Made by a program: the position numbers and the translations under genes. The notes below the pieces were generated by a model. It searched no databases. It was not told the DNA's origin and was given only the letters and a program-made list of their open reading frames with translations. A DNA stretch of 64,000 nt from Ashinkailepas kermadecensis (Eukaryota; Arthropoda; Thecostraca; Neolepadidae): contig JAOTOM010004752.1 in NCBI GenBank assembly GCA_034440615.1, forward strand, positions 177,501 to 241,500, given 5' to 3'. This document shows, in pieces, positions 11,699-24,712 of this stretch (positions are counted from its first letter, which is position 1; each line of letters begins with the position of its first letter).

Positions 11699-12799
11699 CA
11701 AGTGGGCTTTCATCCTGGACATGCTTCACCATTAACGATATTGAACCAGAGTTTTGTTTTCTTGCACGCCTAACGGCATTTTCTTCAGACAGGGCTATGC
11801 TGCCGATGCATGCAACGAAAAGGAGCCTCGAGTTATCATCAACACATTTACTGCTGATCTACATAGCGGAGCCAGTCTTGGATACTCATGGGGTTTGGGC
11901 AGACGGGCCGAATCCCACAGATTGTGGCATTGAGCCTCATCACATCACATTGCTCGTTGGCAGTGCCTATTTGTGCATGACATCATTTCTCCTGTGGACG
12001 AACATGACACGTCTCATAAGTGGCAATTCAGTATGTGAGGGGTGAATTCCCGATGGCACTGCTTGAAGGGCTGCACTTATCCAACGGAAATCAACACGAA
12101 ACAAATGCAACTTGTTATGTTCGTTTCGATTTTCGAACTGTATGCATGGTAGCATTAATAATGTCGAAAACGTCCGATGCATTTCAAAACACCAAGAGTC
12201 TATATGCAAGACCCTCTTCAGATTTTTGTGCAGACAGTTTTCTTCGTCTTAAGATGGTTCTTCAGTTCGATGAATGGCAATTGTCCCTAGCCCAATGTAT
12301 ATGTTATTTAACTTTTAGTTTCACTTTGTTGTGAGCTGGTATTTGTACCGTGGGTTCGCTGGCTAACTGTGCAAATTAAGTCACCAAATAACAATCCTGA
12401 AATATCCGAGATAGTAGATAGATAGTTAGTTATGTTGAGATGAGTACGTCTGGACAGATTCAGGTAGATATATCTGTATTTGGGAATGTGTGACACGCTC
12501 TTAAGTTTTGAGGAAAAAGTAAAGCTGGAATGTCTTATTTGTCACCGCAATGGGGGTTTAGATCAAACAAAAAAAAAGGTGATGCCTCGATCTATCACAG
12601 ATAAGGGGCTCGTCGTTGTTCGATTATTAGCCACCGCGATGAGATCACCTTACGAGGTTATAACTGAAAAGAAACCGGAGCTCGTGTCGGAGAGTTCGCA
12701 TACCACAAGGCTACTGGCGCCACCAGTCGGGTACGTCCACGAATCATCGCTGGTTGCCACGCGACCGAGCAGAGACGCTGCCGTGCAAAACTGCAATCT
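11699..12799. other. Unique sequence without recognisable gene
   Basis: Open frames of 60-121 codons occur on both strands, none with a family signature. A frame at 12480-12830 has a CLIC motif but nothing else to support it. Confidence 0.45.
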
Positions 12800-12895
12800 C
12801 AGGTGGAGTACATTAGGACTGAACCCATGACCTGTGACGAATCAGCAGTCAGCAACATCCAGCGAGGGCAATGGCCGCTGGCGTGTCGGGCCAAT
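12800..12895 (-). mobile_element. tRNA-derived SINE-like fragment
   Basis: On the minus strand the sequence reads AGCGGCCATTGCCCTCGCTGG, then GACTGCTGATTCGTC, then a B-box-like GGTCATGGGTTCAGTCC. Order and spacing resemble a tRNA-derived RNA polymerase III promoter. The AGCGGC-N5-CCCTCG start is shared with the fragment at 13896-13970. Only the tRNA-like head is apparent, and its B box deviates from consensus. Confidence 0.35.
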
Positions 12896-12923
12896 CACGG
12901 CCCGGTTCACTTGCGGGTTGGCG

Positions 12924-13100
12924 TGTTATGTAGAACTGGCCAATAACAGTGCGGGTTGTACGCCGTCAATGTATTTACGTGGGCGGACTCGTGTGTATAT
13001 ATGAGTGCTAATGAAAATAAACAGACTCGACCTAGACTCGGACTAGAGAACTCGGGGAGAGGAAGTCGAGGAACTGGCGTTCGCCTGTCGCGACTCAACA
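12924..13100 (+). mobile_element. Possible LTR of a Ty3/gypsy-like element
   Basis: The segment begins TGTTATGTAG and ends CTCAACA, so it has TGTT...AACA termini. It holds a TATA-like stretch (TATATATGAG near 12995) and a downstream AATAAA-containing stretch (near 13015), as expected for U3-R-U5. It is followed by TAGTTGGCGGGCCGAG, which resembles a TGGCG-type primer binding site. No second LTR and no gag/pol coding sequence are visible, so at most this is a lone or truncated LTR. The TTGGCG immediately to its left is unexplained. Confidence 0.35.
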
Positions 13101-13382
13101 TAGTTGGCGGGCCGAGTAAGCTTCCAGCCCGGGAGTTCACTCATCACGGAGTTTTAACGAGTGAGCTTTCCCCTTTTTTTTTTGGGGTATACAAAGCGGA
13201 AGCGATTGGTCTATCCCTAGATTTCCCACGGCCAGGAAAAAAAACTTAGTGACCTCACTTAGTTTTTTTTTTACAAATCCGCTGCCCAGAGAGTGACAGC
13301 AAACTTGTCGGAAGTTTGTCAAGCCGTCTGCTGAAGACAGCTCACAGTTACCTCATTCCTGCGGGGATGGGGTACCATGCCA

Positions 13383-13633
13383 TCCTCTCAAAGTATCACC
13401 ATCCTCTCAGTATCACCATCCTCTCAGTACCACCATCCTCTCAGTATCACCATCCTCTCAGTATCACCATCCTCTCAGTATCACCATCCTCTCAGTACCA
13501 CCATCCTCTCAGTATCACCATCCTCTCAGTATCACCATCCTCTCAGTGCCACCATCCTCTCAGTATCACCATCCTCTCAGCATCACCATCCTCTCAGTAC
13601 CACCATCCTCTCAGTATTACCATCCTCTCAGTA
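13383..13633. repeat. 17-bp minisatellite (CCTCTCAGTATCACCAT), about 15 copies
   Basis: Copies differ mainly at one or two positions (TATCACC, TACCACC, TGCCACC). The 17-bp period rotates the frame, giving two overlapping Ser/His/Pro-rich open frames with no independent meaning. Confidence 0.95.
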
Positions 13634-13699
13634 CAATGGCTCACCACGGAATTCGGTCAGTGCAATAAGTTTGATCAGCAATCCGCTCGTCGTTTCACT

Positions 13700-13893
13700 G
13701 CTGCGGATGTCTATTTATTGTGACGGTTTAATCGGCTGGGAAAGGGCAGTGCGTGGTTGTCCGCTTATTGCGACAGCTTAGTCAGCTGGGAAAGGGCAGT
13801 GCGTGGTTGTCCACTTATTGCGACAGCTTAGTCAGCTGGGAAAGGGCAGTACGTGGTTGTCCACTTATTGCGACAGCTTAGTCAGCTGGGAAA
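13700..13893. repeat. 50-bp tandem repeat, about 3.7 copies
   Basis: Units contain CAGCTGGGAAAGGGCAGTGC and TTATTGCGACAGCTTAGT and are nearly identical. The array abuts a tRNA-like fragment on its right. Confidence 0.95.
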
Positions 13894-13895
13894 GA

Positions 13896-13970
13896 GCGGC
13901 GGCAAAGCCGCCGCAGCGGCAACACCCTCGACTGCAAAACTGAAGGTCACGGGTTCAAGACTGGCGACAC
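13896..13970 (+). mobile_element. tRNA-like (SINE head) fragment with GC hairpin
   Basis: A perfect stem (GCGGCGGC / GCCGCCGC around AAA) is followed by AGCGGCAACACCCTCG, ACTGCAAAACTGAAGG and a B-box-like GGGTTCAAGACTGG. The middle resembles a tRNA-Cys anticodon arm (loop CTGCAAA), but the stem is mispaired and no acceptor stem forms, so I read it as a SINE-like or tRNA-pseudogene fragment. Confidence 0.45.
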
Positions 13971-14035
13971 TAATAATTCAAATATAAACTTCCTCGCCGA
14001 CTGGCAATATCTCTGCTGTGTTGCGGACATTGACA

Positions 14036-14255
<220 letters not shown>

Positions 14256-14273
14256 TTATATAATTTATATCAT

Positions 14274-14587
14274 GAACGATCAGCGAGAACTTGATTATGA
14301 CAGCAATATTCACATACTCAAGGTGGGCGGGTGTACAGTGAGCGAGCCGCCATTATTCCTGGCGGGATTGTAGGGCCGTCGCGTCAAGGTGGGCTTATAT
14401 CAGTGAACGATCAGCGAGAACTTGATTATGGCAGCAATATTCAGGCATACTCAAGGTGGGCGGGTGTACAGTGAGCGAGCCGCCATTACTCCTGGCGGGA
14501 TTGTAGGGCCGTCCCGTCAAGGTGGGCGGGTGTACAGTGAGCGAGCCGCCATTATTCCTGGCGGGATTGTAGGGCCGTCGCGTCAAG
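14274..14587. repeat. Nested 131-133 bp and 66 bp tandem repeats
   Basis: The block starting GAACGATCAGCGAGAACTTG occurs at 14274 and 14405. Its second half, containing GGCGGGTGTACAGTGAGCGA and CCTGGCGGGATTGTAGGGCC, occurs a third time 66 bp later, so two nested periods are present. Confidence 0.9.
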
Positions 14588-16061
14588 TGCCGTCATCAAG
14601 CCCGCCGCCGCAGAGGCGAACTGGCGCCTCTGCTCAGCCGCCCCAAAGCCAGAGTCTGCAGCGCTTCACGCGCAGGTTCTGTACTCGATGGCGTGCATTT
14701 AGTGTAATCGTCGCCCGCCGGGGAAGGGGACGGGGAGCGGTGGATGCCAATTGCTAGTTCGTTGTTCAGCTGCGGGAGTCGAGTCATTTGAGTGGAGCGA
14801 GCGCTCTTAAATTCTGGTTCGCTGATTATGCATTTGTGTGCATGTTTTGGTGACAGGAACCCGTCCGGGTCATCTCAAGCCACTCAAGTCACAAGAAAAG
14901 TCCAGTGACGTCATTATTCAGAGCATGTCGGATGAATGTTTGCCAAAATAGCGATGATATTGCCACGCACATCAATCTAAGGTTCATTACTCAATACACA
15001 TGCATGTTTGATTACATGAATAAAGCTATAAGATGAATCTTTGACCACTTCCAAGTGAGCAAGGTCTTTTATTTTTTCAAGGCCACACCAGTCAATTGAC
15101 CTATTTTGCAATTTCGGGCTGCATTTGCCTCCGCTTTTAAAAACTAACCTCAAGGAAATACGCACATCTGTATTTTATGCACACCAGGGCCCATCACAGA
15201 GTCCTGGTCATGCAAGGTCATTAAACCCCACCGGAATTGAGCAGCTTATCATCTTCTAATGGCACAAAACCCGAATAAACAGTGAACCAAACGAGCCGTT
15301 GGCAATTCAAAACAGACCAGACTAGAAAAACGAAGCAGAAACATCGCACAGCTTGTTACAAGAGCTGGCGACCGACAACAAGCACGACGCTGTGTGTTCA
15401 TGGATTGACCTCAGGTGCGATGTCAAAGGTCAGCTTTTGTCATAAGTCGATACATTGTGCAAGTTTTTCTGAAATGCTAACAGCTATGCTGCTCATACCC
15501 GCGTGAGATGCTTGCTAAGTCGATCCGTCGAATCCTGGCAGTAGAATGATGTGTCACGAGTAGCGTTACAATTCATAGGGCAGGTGCCACATCACATTAA
15601 GGCCTTCATCTAATTTTGGAGAGTGTGGTGAACATTGCCATGTTTCACTTTTCTAGGCAACAGATGTCCGAATTTTACACTCAAAGCACACCTGAGTGGT
15701 ACCAAATTCGCAGAAGGTTACCCTAAGTAACCTTAGATCAATAGCCTCAGATTACCTCGATCCTTACGTGACCTCAGATGCAGAACCTCACAGCAGGAAT
15801 TTGAGCTGGAAGTTCATTTTACCGCGAAGTCATCTGAACTGTCGCTTGCTCACATTTACTTCGCGGAATGTTTAACACCTGTATGGTCCTGGGTGCCTTT
15901 GACCTGACCTGGGGCCTATCTGACCATCCGATCATGATCTGCATGGCACCAACCGACAGGCCATGTCCATGTCTACACGCGCACACCCATTGGTCCGACC
16001 TGAATATACCCGAAACGGTACCTGCATTGTTCCCGTTCGGCTTACCTGAGCGTACGCCGGC
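14588..16061. other. Unique sequence without recognisable gene
   Basis: I see only short open frames. No repeat, RNA gene or element end recognised. Confidence 0.45.
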
Positions 16062-16200
16062 AACACACGTGAATGTAGAACCAGCAAACGTCAGCGCGTG
16101 CGCGTGCGCTTTGGACGCGCGCGATTTCCCACAGGCTCTGTGCTTAGAGGTGACGCACGCACGTCAAGCGCACACGCAAAATTGACAGTGTGCGGCCGCC
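16062..16200 (+). repeat. Dispersed repeat, copy 1
   Basis: The segment matches the reverse complement of 31744-31895. Shared blocks include CACGTGAA..GT.GAAC, GCGATTT.CCACAGG, TGTGCTTAGAG.TGACGCAC and TTGAC.GTGTG, in the same order and spacing. It probably belongs to a dispersed non-autonomous element, but no terminal repeats could be set. Confidence 0.7.
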
Positions 16201-16222
16201 CCGACACATTTTGTCGTCCGGT

Positions 16223-16274
16223 CACATGCCATGCCACATGCCATACCACATGCCATGTCACATGCCATGCCACA
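16223..16274. repeat. CACATGCCAT short repeats
   Basis: Five or six copies of a 10-11 bp unit. Confidence 0.85.
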
Positions 16275-16933
16275 CAAGTCGCGACAAGGCGCCGCTCCGA
16301 ATTGGGTTTGCGAAGACTGTTTGTGGTGTTGACCACGTTCTAATCGAGTTCTTAGCCGGGAGATACGCGCCGACCTCCGTCAGGGGCATGCTGTTCGGTG
16401 TTTTCTCGATACCTTGTCTGATATTGATAGTACATTCGGAGCCTCCATAAGATGCATTTTACGGCGTCCACGCCAAGTTTGCAAAGCTGGCACGCTCACA
16501 CCCACACATTAACTGACCTACTGGGCACAAAAATAGGCGATTTACTCTTCGACACGACACCGCGGCGCCCTCTATGCATTGTCAATGCATCGGTCTCGAT
16601 GCGGTAATCTCACCGCACGTCTGTTCTGAGAGGACGGCCAACCGACAGGCTACAGAAATCAGCTGAGCAGTTGCGTACACCGATGGCATGACAGACATTG
16701 CACTACAACGGCAGCTTTGGCTCCCGCAACCAGAACATTCCTCAAAATTTACGCCATTTAGCTGAATATTCAGCAGCATGATTTTTATTTGGTAGCACCA
16801 ACATTACTTATTGGTGTGCAAGACCAGTTTTCCTGCTGATCGTCCACCTATGAATACTTATGTTAGATTAAACTAACCTTGAATAATAGCTGTTTTGCAT
16901 GCTTATCGAGGGAAGCGTGTCCCCACAATGCTC

Positions 16934-16991
16934 GGTTGGTTATTTGGGCTTAGGGGCGCATCGACTGCGTTGGTCATACAGCGCCCATTCT
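16934..16991 (-). mobile_element. 58-bp retroposed LINE/SINE 3' tail with 11-bp duplication
   Basis: On the minus strand it reads GGGCGCTGTATGACC...GCGCCCCTAAGCCCAAATAACC, matching the 3' ends at about 1914-1965 and 51149-51210. It is flanked by perfect 11-bp direct repeats CCACAATGCTC at 16923-16933 and 16992-17002. This is what extreme 5' truncation during target-primed reverse transcription would leave. Confidence 0.8.
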
Positions 16992-17195
16992 CCACAATGC
17001 TCCATGCTCCATTGTGAGTTAGTGTGTGCTGAACGAAGGCTCTTTTAGCTAATCAGCGTGCGGTATGCATGTACACAGGACATCTGGAGGTCTGAAATGA
17101 TGCTGCCAGCTCATGAGCTAAGTCTTTTTAAAAAAATCCACTTTCAGTGAAATCTTCACTTTGTCCTTCTTCAAATCAACAAAAAGCGAACCGCG

Positions 17196-17305
17196 GCCTG
17201 GGGACCTACACTGCTGCCTGAGGGCTCTACATCGTAGTCTGGGGACCTACATCGTAGTCTGGGGACCTACACCGCGGTCTGGGGACCTACACTGCAGCCT
17301 GCAAA
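17196..17305. repeat. 20-bp minisatellite, about 5 copies
   Basis: Units read CTGGGGACCTACATCGTAGT with variants. The intervals 17003-17195 and 17306-17741 show nothing recognisable. Confidence 0.9.
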
Positions 17306-17749
17306 CCTATGTCGTCGCAGCTAGAAGCAGATAGTAATCGCATCAGCGAGTGCTTAGTCAGGTGCTTGCAATCCCAGTGACTACCCTGATTTAAAAACTG
17401 AAGAAGATTTCGTTCCTTAAATTAGCAGCACCAACGACACAACCCGAGCACACTCCACGAACATCACTTCCACGGCAAATGATTAAAACGAAGGAAATTC
17501 CACCGTCGCGTTTGGCACATAATGTTGACAGCACCGTGATAGTAGTTATAATTATTCCCAGGATTTAACACCAGCACTAGTGACAGCTGGTATCCACTAC
17601 CAGCCGTGTTTCCCGGTATGGGTATACCGTGCCATACCGAGTCATACAGCAGTCCACAGACAAAGAGGCGTGCGCTGGCACACCGAATGCAAGGCCAGCC
17701 AGCTTCCCTGCTCCCATGCACACAGCAAGTGATCAAATCAGCCTCTTCC

Positions 17750-17817
17750 TTGTTTGTTTGTTTGTTTATTTGGGCTTGAGGGCGTCTGAACTGCTAGTGG
17801 TTATCTAGCGCTCAAGT
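17750..17817 (-). mobile_element. 68-bp retroposed LINE/SINE 3' tail with 8-bp duplication
   Basis: The minus strand reads GAGCGCTAGATAACC...GACGCCCTCAAGCCCAAATAA followed by four AAAC units, the same 3'-tail family as 16934-16991. It is flanked by CCTCTTCC at 17742-17749 and 17818-17825. The AAAC tail differs from the AACC or AACT tails of the other copies. Confidence 0.75.
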
Positions 17818-17825
17818 CCTCTTCC

Positions 17826-18407
17826 GAATGCCATCTTCCATTATTGTCTGGCGAGCCGCCCCGCGCCGATCCGCTGTGGTGGCAGTGGGAGCGGCCGATG
17901 CGACTTCCGAAGGACCCTCCAGACGTCTCCTGGGCACCGCGCAGCGCCGGCGATGCGGCCTCAAGAGATGAGAGCCTGGATATTCAGCCCCGACGTCTGA
18001 CAACCGCTCGATTATCTGCGCGAAATTCTGCCGGCGACAGGTCTGATCTGACTGCGCAGTGTACCGTGTCTACTGGCGTACGAAATCGCAGTTGCGCCAG
18101 TCATGCTCTGACTCGCTACGGGTAGCGGTAGAACTTGGTGGAAGCTTGGTGGATCCTCACGAGAAGTTCCTCAGACTTGAAGGATCGAGCAAGGGGCTAG
18201 GGCGAGGCACGTACTCAGTTGATGAGACACACGCACTGACCGGTCCAGCCGGCTGCTGTGGAAGGGGCCAAACTCGTTCGGAGGGGTCAAGCAGTCTCGG
18301 GCCACCGAACATGTGCCCACCTGTGGCCTATTTCATAGCTAATCTTTGCAATTCACTTTTACTTTTGCGAAGTAATTTGAAGTTTACAACTTGTAACCTA
18401 CTTGCAA
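17826..18407. other. Unique sequence upstream of the CR1-like relic
   Basis: Open frames overlap on both strands without family signature. Some of the last 100 bp may belong to the adjoining retrotransposon. Confidence 0.4.
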
Positions 18408-20016
18408 TACATGTCTGAACACACACTTCCCAGTTGCCGGCTGTCGCACATCTCTACCAGCTCCTATAAAGTATCGCCTATATCCCTCGAACAGCTAGCC
18501 AAAATTGTCATGGGCATGAGAAGCACAGATGCTTGCGGACCCGACGGGATCTGTATTAAGGTTATCAAATTTATGTTCTTTTTATACGAGAAGTGCTGCT
18601 CGACATCATAAACACATGCTTGGCTACAGCTGATATTCCCTCCACTTGGAAACAGTCAATAGTAATTCCCATCCATACTTCAGTAGATACTTCGGATGCC
18701 TCTAATTTTAGGCCCATCTCATTGGTGCTGGTTATCGCCAAAATCACAGAGAGGGTAGTGCAGAAGCAACTCTATCACTACCTGAACTCAAACCACCTAC
18801 TGGCCCAAACTCAGCACGGCCTCAGACCACCCCACTCTACGGAAACCGCTCTCATCTCAGTCACGGACAAGATACTAGCAGCAATGGACCGTTCGGCAGA
18901 AGCCCTCATTTGCATTCTGGACCTCAGTAAATGCTTCGTCGTGATGGACCACACCAAACTGCTCACTAAACTAGAACTCCATGGAATCGATACTGACTGG
19001 TTTAGGGCATATCTGGGAGGCTTCACGCAGGCTGTTAGCATCTCAGGTCAGCGCCGAAACAGGCACCTCTCCTTCTGTCTCCGAAAAAACATAGGTGTTT
19101 TTCAAGGCTCATCACTAGGTCCACTCCTCTATTGCATCTTTTCGAACGACCTCAGTTTGCACGTCCCGGTAGCACGTCACTCAGTTCGCAGACGACACCC
19201 AGGTCCTCATCTCCGGTCGCAAATCTGATCTCTCCAATCTGATGTTAGATGGAAACATGTCTGAACCAACTCCACGACTACTTCCTGGATAACGGTTTGA
19301 AAGTAAACCCGACCAAAACCCAGCTTCTCACGTTCGGATCGCGTCAAAATCTTCGCAAAATGTCCCCGATACGAGCGTGCTTCAGGGACGCCGTGATAAA
19401 TGAGAGCCATTCGTGTACGAACCTTGTGGTGGCATTTGATCGCCACATGTCATCGGATTTCCATGTAGCTGTCGTGGTCCGCAAGTGTGGTATATTCCTT
19501 CTGGCCTTGAGCCATCTGCGGCACTATCTGCCCACCAGTACCCTCTTCGCTATAGTCAACAGCCTAGTTATGCTCAACATCAACTACTGCATATCTGCTT
19601 ACGGGAACGGGTCGGCAGCAAACATCCACAGACTAGAAAAGATCATTAACTTTGCCAATAGAGTCGTGTCAGGTCTGCGGAAATATGATCAAATTTATAA
19701 TGCCCGTAACGAGCTGCGTCTCCTCGCCGCAGCTGATCTGCATCTTTTTCACAGCCTTACTCTGCTCCACAAGAGCATTCTGACGATTGAGCCAACGTAC
19801 ATGGCCGGCCAAGTCACTGCAAATTCCACCCTGAGAAACCGTCATACACGTGCAGACGATCACCTGCACCTGCCAGCCATACACGGAGAGGCGGGCCGCA
19901 GGAGATTTCTCTACCCGTCTGTCTTCCACTAGAACAAACTTCCTACTGAAACAAAAACATCTAGGCTGTCAAACTTCAAGAAACATGCACTGGCTTACCT
20001 CCACGAACAACACTAG
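18408..20016 (+). pseudogene. Reverse transcriptase (ORF2 C-terminal part), CR1-like
   Basis: The encoded enzyme would copy LINE RNA into DNA at the target site. Visible RT blocks in order: ACGPDGICIKVIK; STWKQSIVIPI; ASNFRPISLV; AQTQHGLRPPHST (usually GFR..HST); ICILDLSKCFVVMDH, where the Asp usually found in A-F-D is Val; GVFQGSSLGPLLY; QFADDTQVLI (active-site FADD, codons 19185-19196) in a different frame; then NGLKVNPTKTQ and the thumb/C-terminal region ending SNFKKHALAYLHEQH at a stop (20014-20016). Frame changes occur near 18590, 19178 and 19246, and a stop interrupts at 19930-19932. The N-terminal endonuclease is missing. The frame is clearly dead. CR1/L2-type assignment rests on the C-terminal pattern and could be refined. 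Confidence 0.88.
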
Positions 20017-20299
20017 TCGCACAAAAGACTAAACAATAGAGGTATGTACACTACGAACTCATCTTTAGGCCATCGCTTTCATATTATTTCCATAAACTAA
20101 ACGTTTATAGTTCGTGTAGCAAATACGATATGTGTAGTGCAGATAGTGATATTGGGTATCGTATTACGTTGGTGTATGAATGTTTGCTGCGAGTCTGCTC
20201 CCACTATGGACCTTAATCTATCCTTTCCTTGTGGATATATCTGAGTTATATCTAGGTTGTTGCTGTACAATAGCCACTGCACATGGATGGCATTGATCG

Positions 20300-20471
20300 T
20301 GAAATAAATAAATAAATAAGTAAATACAAAATAAATAATTAAATAAATAAATAAATACAAAACTAAATAAATACAAAACTAAATAAATACATCGATAAAT
20401 AAATGAATGAATGAATAAATGAATAAATAAATATATAAATAAATAAACAAATAAATAAATAAATAAATATA

Positions 20472-20538
<67 letters not shown>

Positions 20539-20543
20539 AGAAA

Positions 20544-20574
<31 letters not shown>

Positions 20575-20612
20575 ATGAATGAATAAATAAATAAATAAAT
20601 AAATAAATAAAA
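20300..20612. repeat. AAAT microsatellite (expanded LINE tail)
   Basis: A roughly 310-bp run of AAATA/AATA units with GAAT and CAAAACTAAA variants. It also produces a long Tyr/Leu/Phe-rich open frame on the minus strand, which is not a gene. Confidence 0.95.
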
Positions 20613-21301
20613 AATTACATAAATATTTTAAGTCACTCTGTAAGTACATACGATCCACTAAAATCCTGAACGACATTTTATTGATCGTATCTTCATATTA
20701 AATCGAAGTGCACCGGTACAAAGTTGTATTCAAGCAGCCACATCCATCCAATTCAGATTTATGCATTCAGCTCAGCTCATCAATATCCTCACAAGACTTT
20801 GTCAGGGGCTGAGTCGACACGCGCCGCAATATTCTCCACACAACCTCCATAACGATGTGCTCCACCTGTTCTCGTATTTCATCAGCTGCTTCTTCCTCAT
20901 CGCGTTCACGGCTGTTCTCATAAACACCGGCCTCCGGCACAGCCCACACGAACTCGCCTGGGCGAAGATTAACACGTTCAGAGGTTTCTCCTGGCGACCA
21001 AAGTAGGATATGTTGTCTGCCTTGGGGTACTCGTGCACGTGAGCCCTGTGGTGCCACGTGTACACGTGGGTCAGAAGACTGTGCCGGCCATGTCGCCTTT
21101 CTCATGTAGCAGGGGTACAAGTGTGCCACACGGCTATATCCACACCATCACCCGCGGTGAAAACATATTTTGGTCTTGAATTTGATATCTTGAGAGAATT
21201 CACCTTTGGAACTGGTGTAGCATACTCTGCTTCTGCATAGATTGTGCAGGTCCTTTAAAGCTAAAATACACTTCATCGTCCATCATGTCTATCCCTCTTT
21301 C
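20613..21301. other. Unique sequence without a supported gene
   Basis: A minus-strand frame of 120 codons (20767-21129) and an overlapping one are present. Neither shows a known motif. Possible old exon or element coding remnant, but unsupported. Confidence 0.35.
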
Positions 21302-23880
<2,579 letters not shown>

Positions 23881-23883
23881 ATG

Positions 23884-24395
23884 CCGCACTGCAAGTGGCT
23901 AAATTGGCGCGCGCACATAACAAATTATATCGATCGCATTGGCCACACGCGTCATATATGTAGCTAAATAACACCCCAGCAGATTGATATTTCCCGGGCT
24001 ATCGGGTCAGGTTGGACAATAGCGTCAGCTGCTGGGGTGTCGTTTACCTACATTTATGGTGCGTGAGACGATTGTGATCGACATCAGTTTTTAATCTGTG
24101 CGCGCACCAATTTAGCCAATTAAAGTGCAGCATTATTGTTACATTACCTAAATAGCTTACGCCGAAGCGGCTGTCACGCCAGCCAAGCTCCGTGGGAGGG
24201 ACTTGATATGTGGATACAAATGCAGCTGCGTTGTACCTTCCACGGAAACTATTCGTTCCCTTGACATAACAAGTTTGCACCGTAATTGGCTCGCATAGCG
24301 TGGCACAGATAAAAACTGATATCGATCACAATCGCCACACTCGTCATATAAGTAGGTAATCGACAGCCCAGCAGCTGATTGCTATTGTCCAGGGC
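23884..24395. repeat. Three copies of one module, arranged plus, minus, plus
   Basis: Copy 1 (23884-23982, plus) and copy 2 (24029-24131, minus) form an imperfect inverted repeat of about 100-bp arms around a 46-bp spacer. Copy 3 (24277-24395, plus) matches the reverse complement of copy 2, including part of the spacer (GCTATTGTCC). Shared blocks include GGCTAAATTGG.GCGCGCACA, ATCGATC.CAATCG and ACACCCCAGCAG. Similarity extends about 70 bp outside the arms of copies 1 and 2. Confidence 0.8.
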
Positions 24396-24488
24396 TGGCC
24401 CAGGCCTGGGAGAGACCATTGTATTGAAGATGTTTTTTTGTCCAACATGACCAGAACAAGCGCTGAGCTGGTTGGTCACCTACGCTAA

Positions 24489-24521
24489 TTCATCCATCTG
24501 TCGATGTGACAGATGGATGAA
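24489..24521. repeat. Perfect hairpin, 14-bp stem
   Basis: TTCATCCATCTGTC pairs with GACAGATGGATGAA around GATGT. There is no T-run or gene next to it to suggest a terminator. Confidence 0.85.
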
Positions 24522-24589
24522 AATAGTGGAATGGTGGTAAACGTGAAATTGTGTACCAATTGAGTGTAAAATTAATCATTTAAACCAAA

Positions 24590-24712
24590 ATTCAAAGATA
24601 TTTCCCGGCATTTTGACTGTGTTGTCTTCATCGGGGAAACACTTCAAAACCAAGCGGTCTGAGGTGTTTTCCAGTCAACAATACAGTCGAAACGTCGGGA
24701 AATATCATCGGT
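24590..24712. repeat. Inverted-repeat (foldback) element
   Basis: Arms of about 46 bp (24597-24642 and 24662-24706) pair imperfectly: GATATTTCCCGGCATTTTGACTG against the complement of CAGTCGAAACGTCGGGAAATATC, and similarity continues weakly outward. The CGAAACGT core is also in the 61.4-kb palindrome. Confidence 0.75.

Larger units (their letters stand above)
18408..20612 (+). mobile_element. 5'-truncated CR1-like non-LTR retrotransposon
   Basis: The unit consists of a reverse transcriptase pseudogene (to 20016), a 3' UTR of about 280 bp, and a tail of AAATA repeats from about 20300 to 20612. The tail lies on the strand expected for the 3' end of a plus-strand retrotransposon and has expanded into a microsatellite with TAAA and GAAT interruptions. 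No 5' UTR, ORF1 or endonuclease domain is visible. I could not identify flanking duplications. Confidence 0.8.

Noticed and set aside
20767..21129. Minus-strand 120-codon frame as an exon
   Set aside because: No family motif, splice context or neighbouring exon could be supported.
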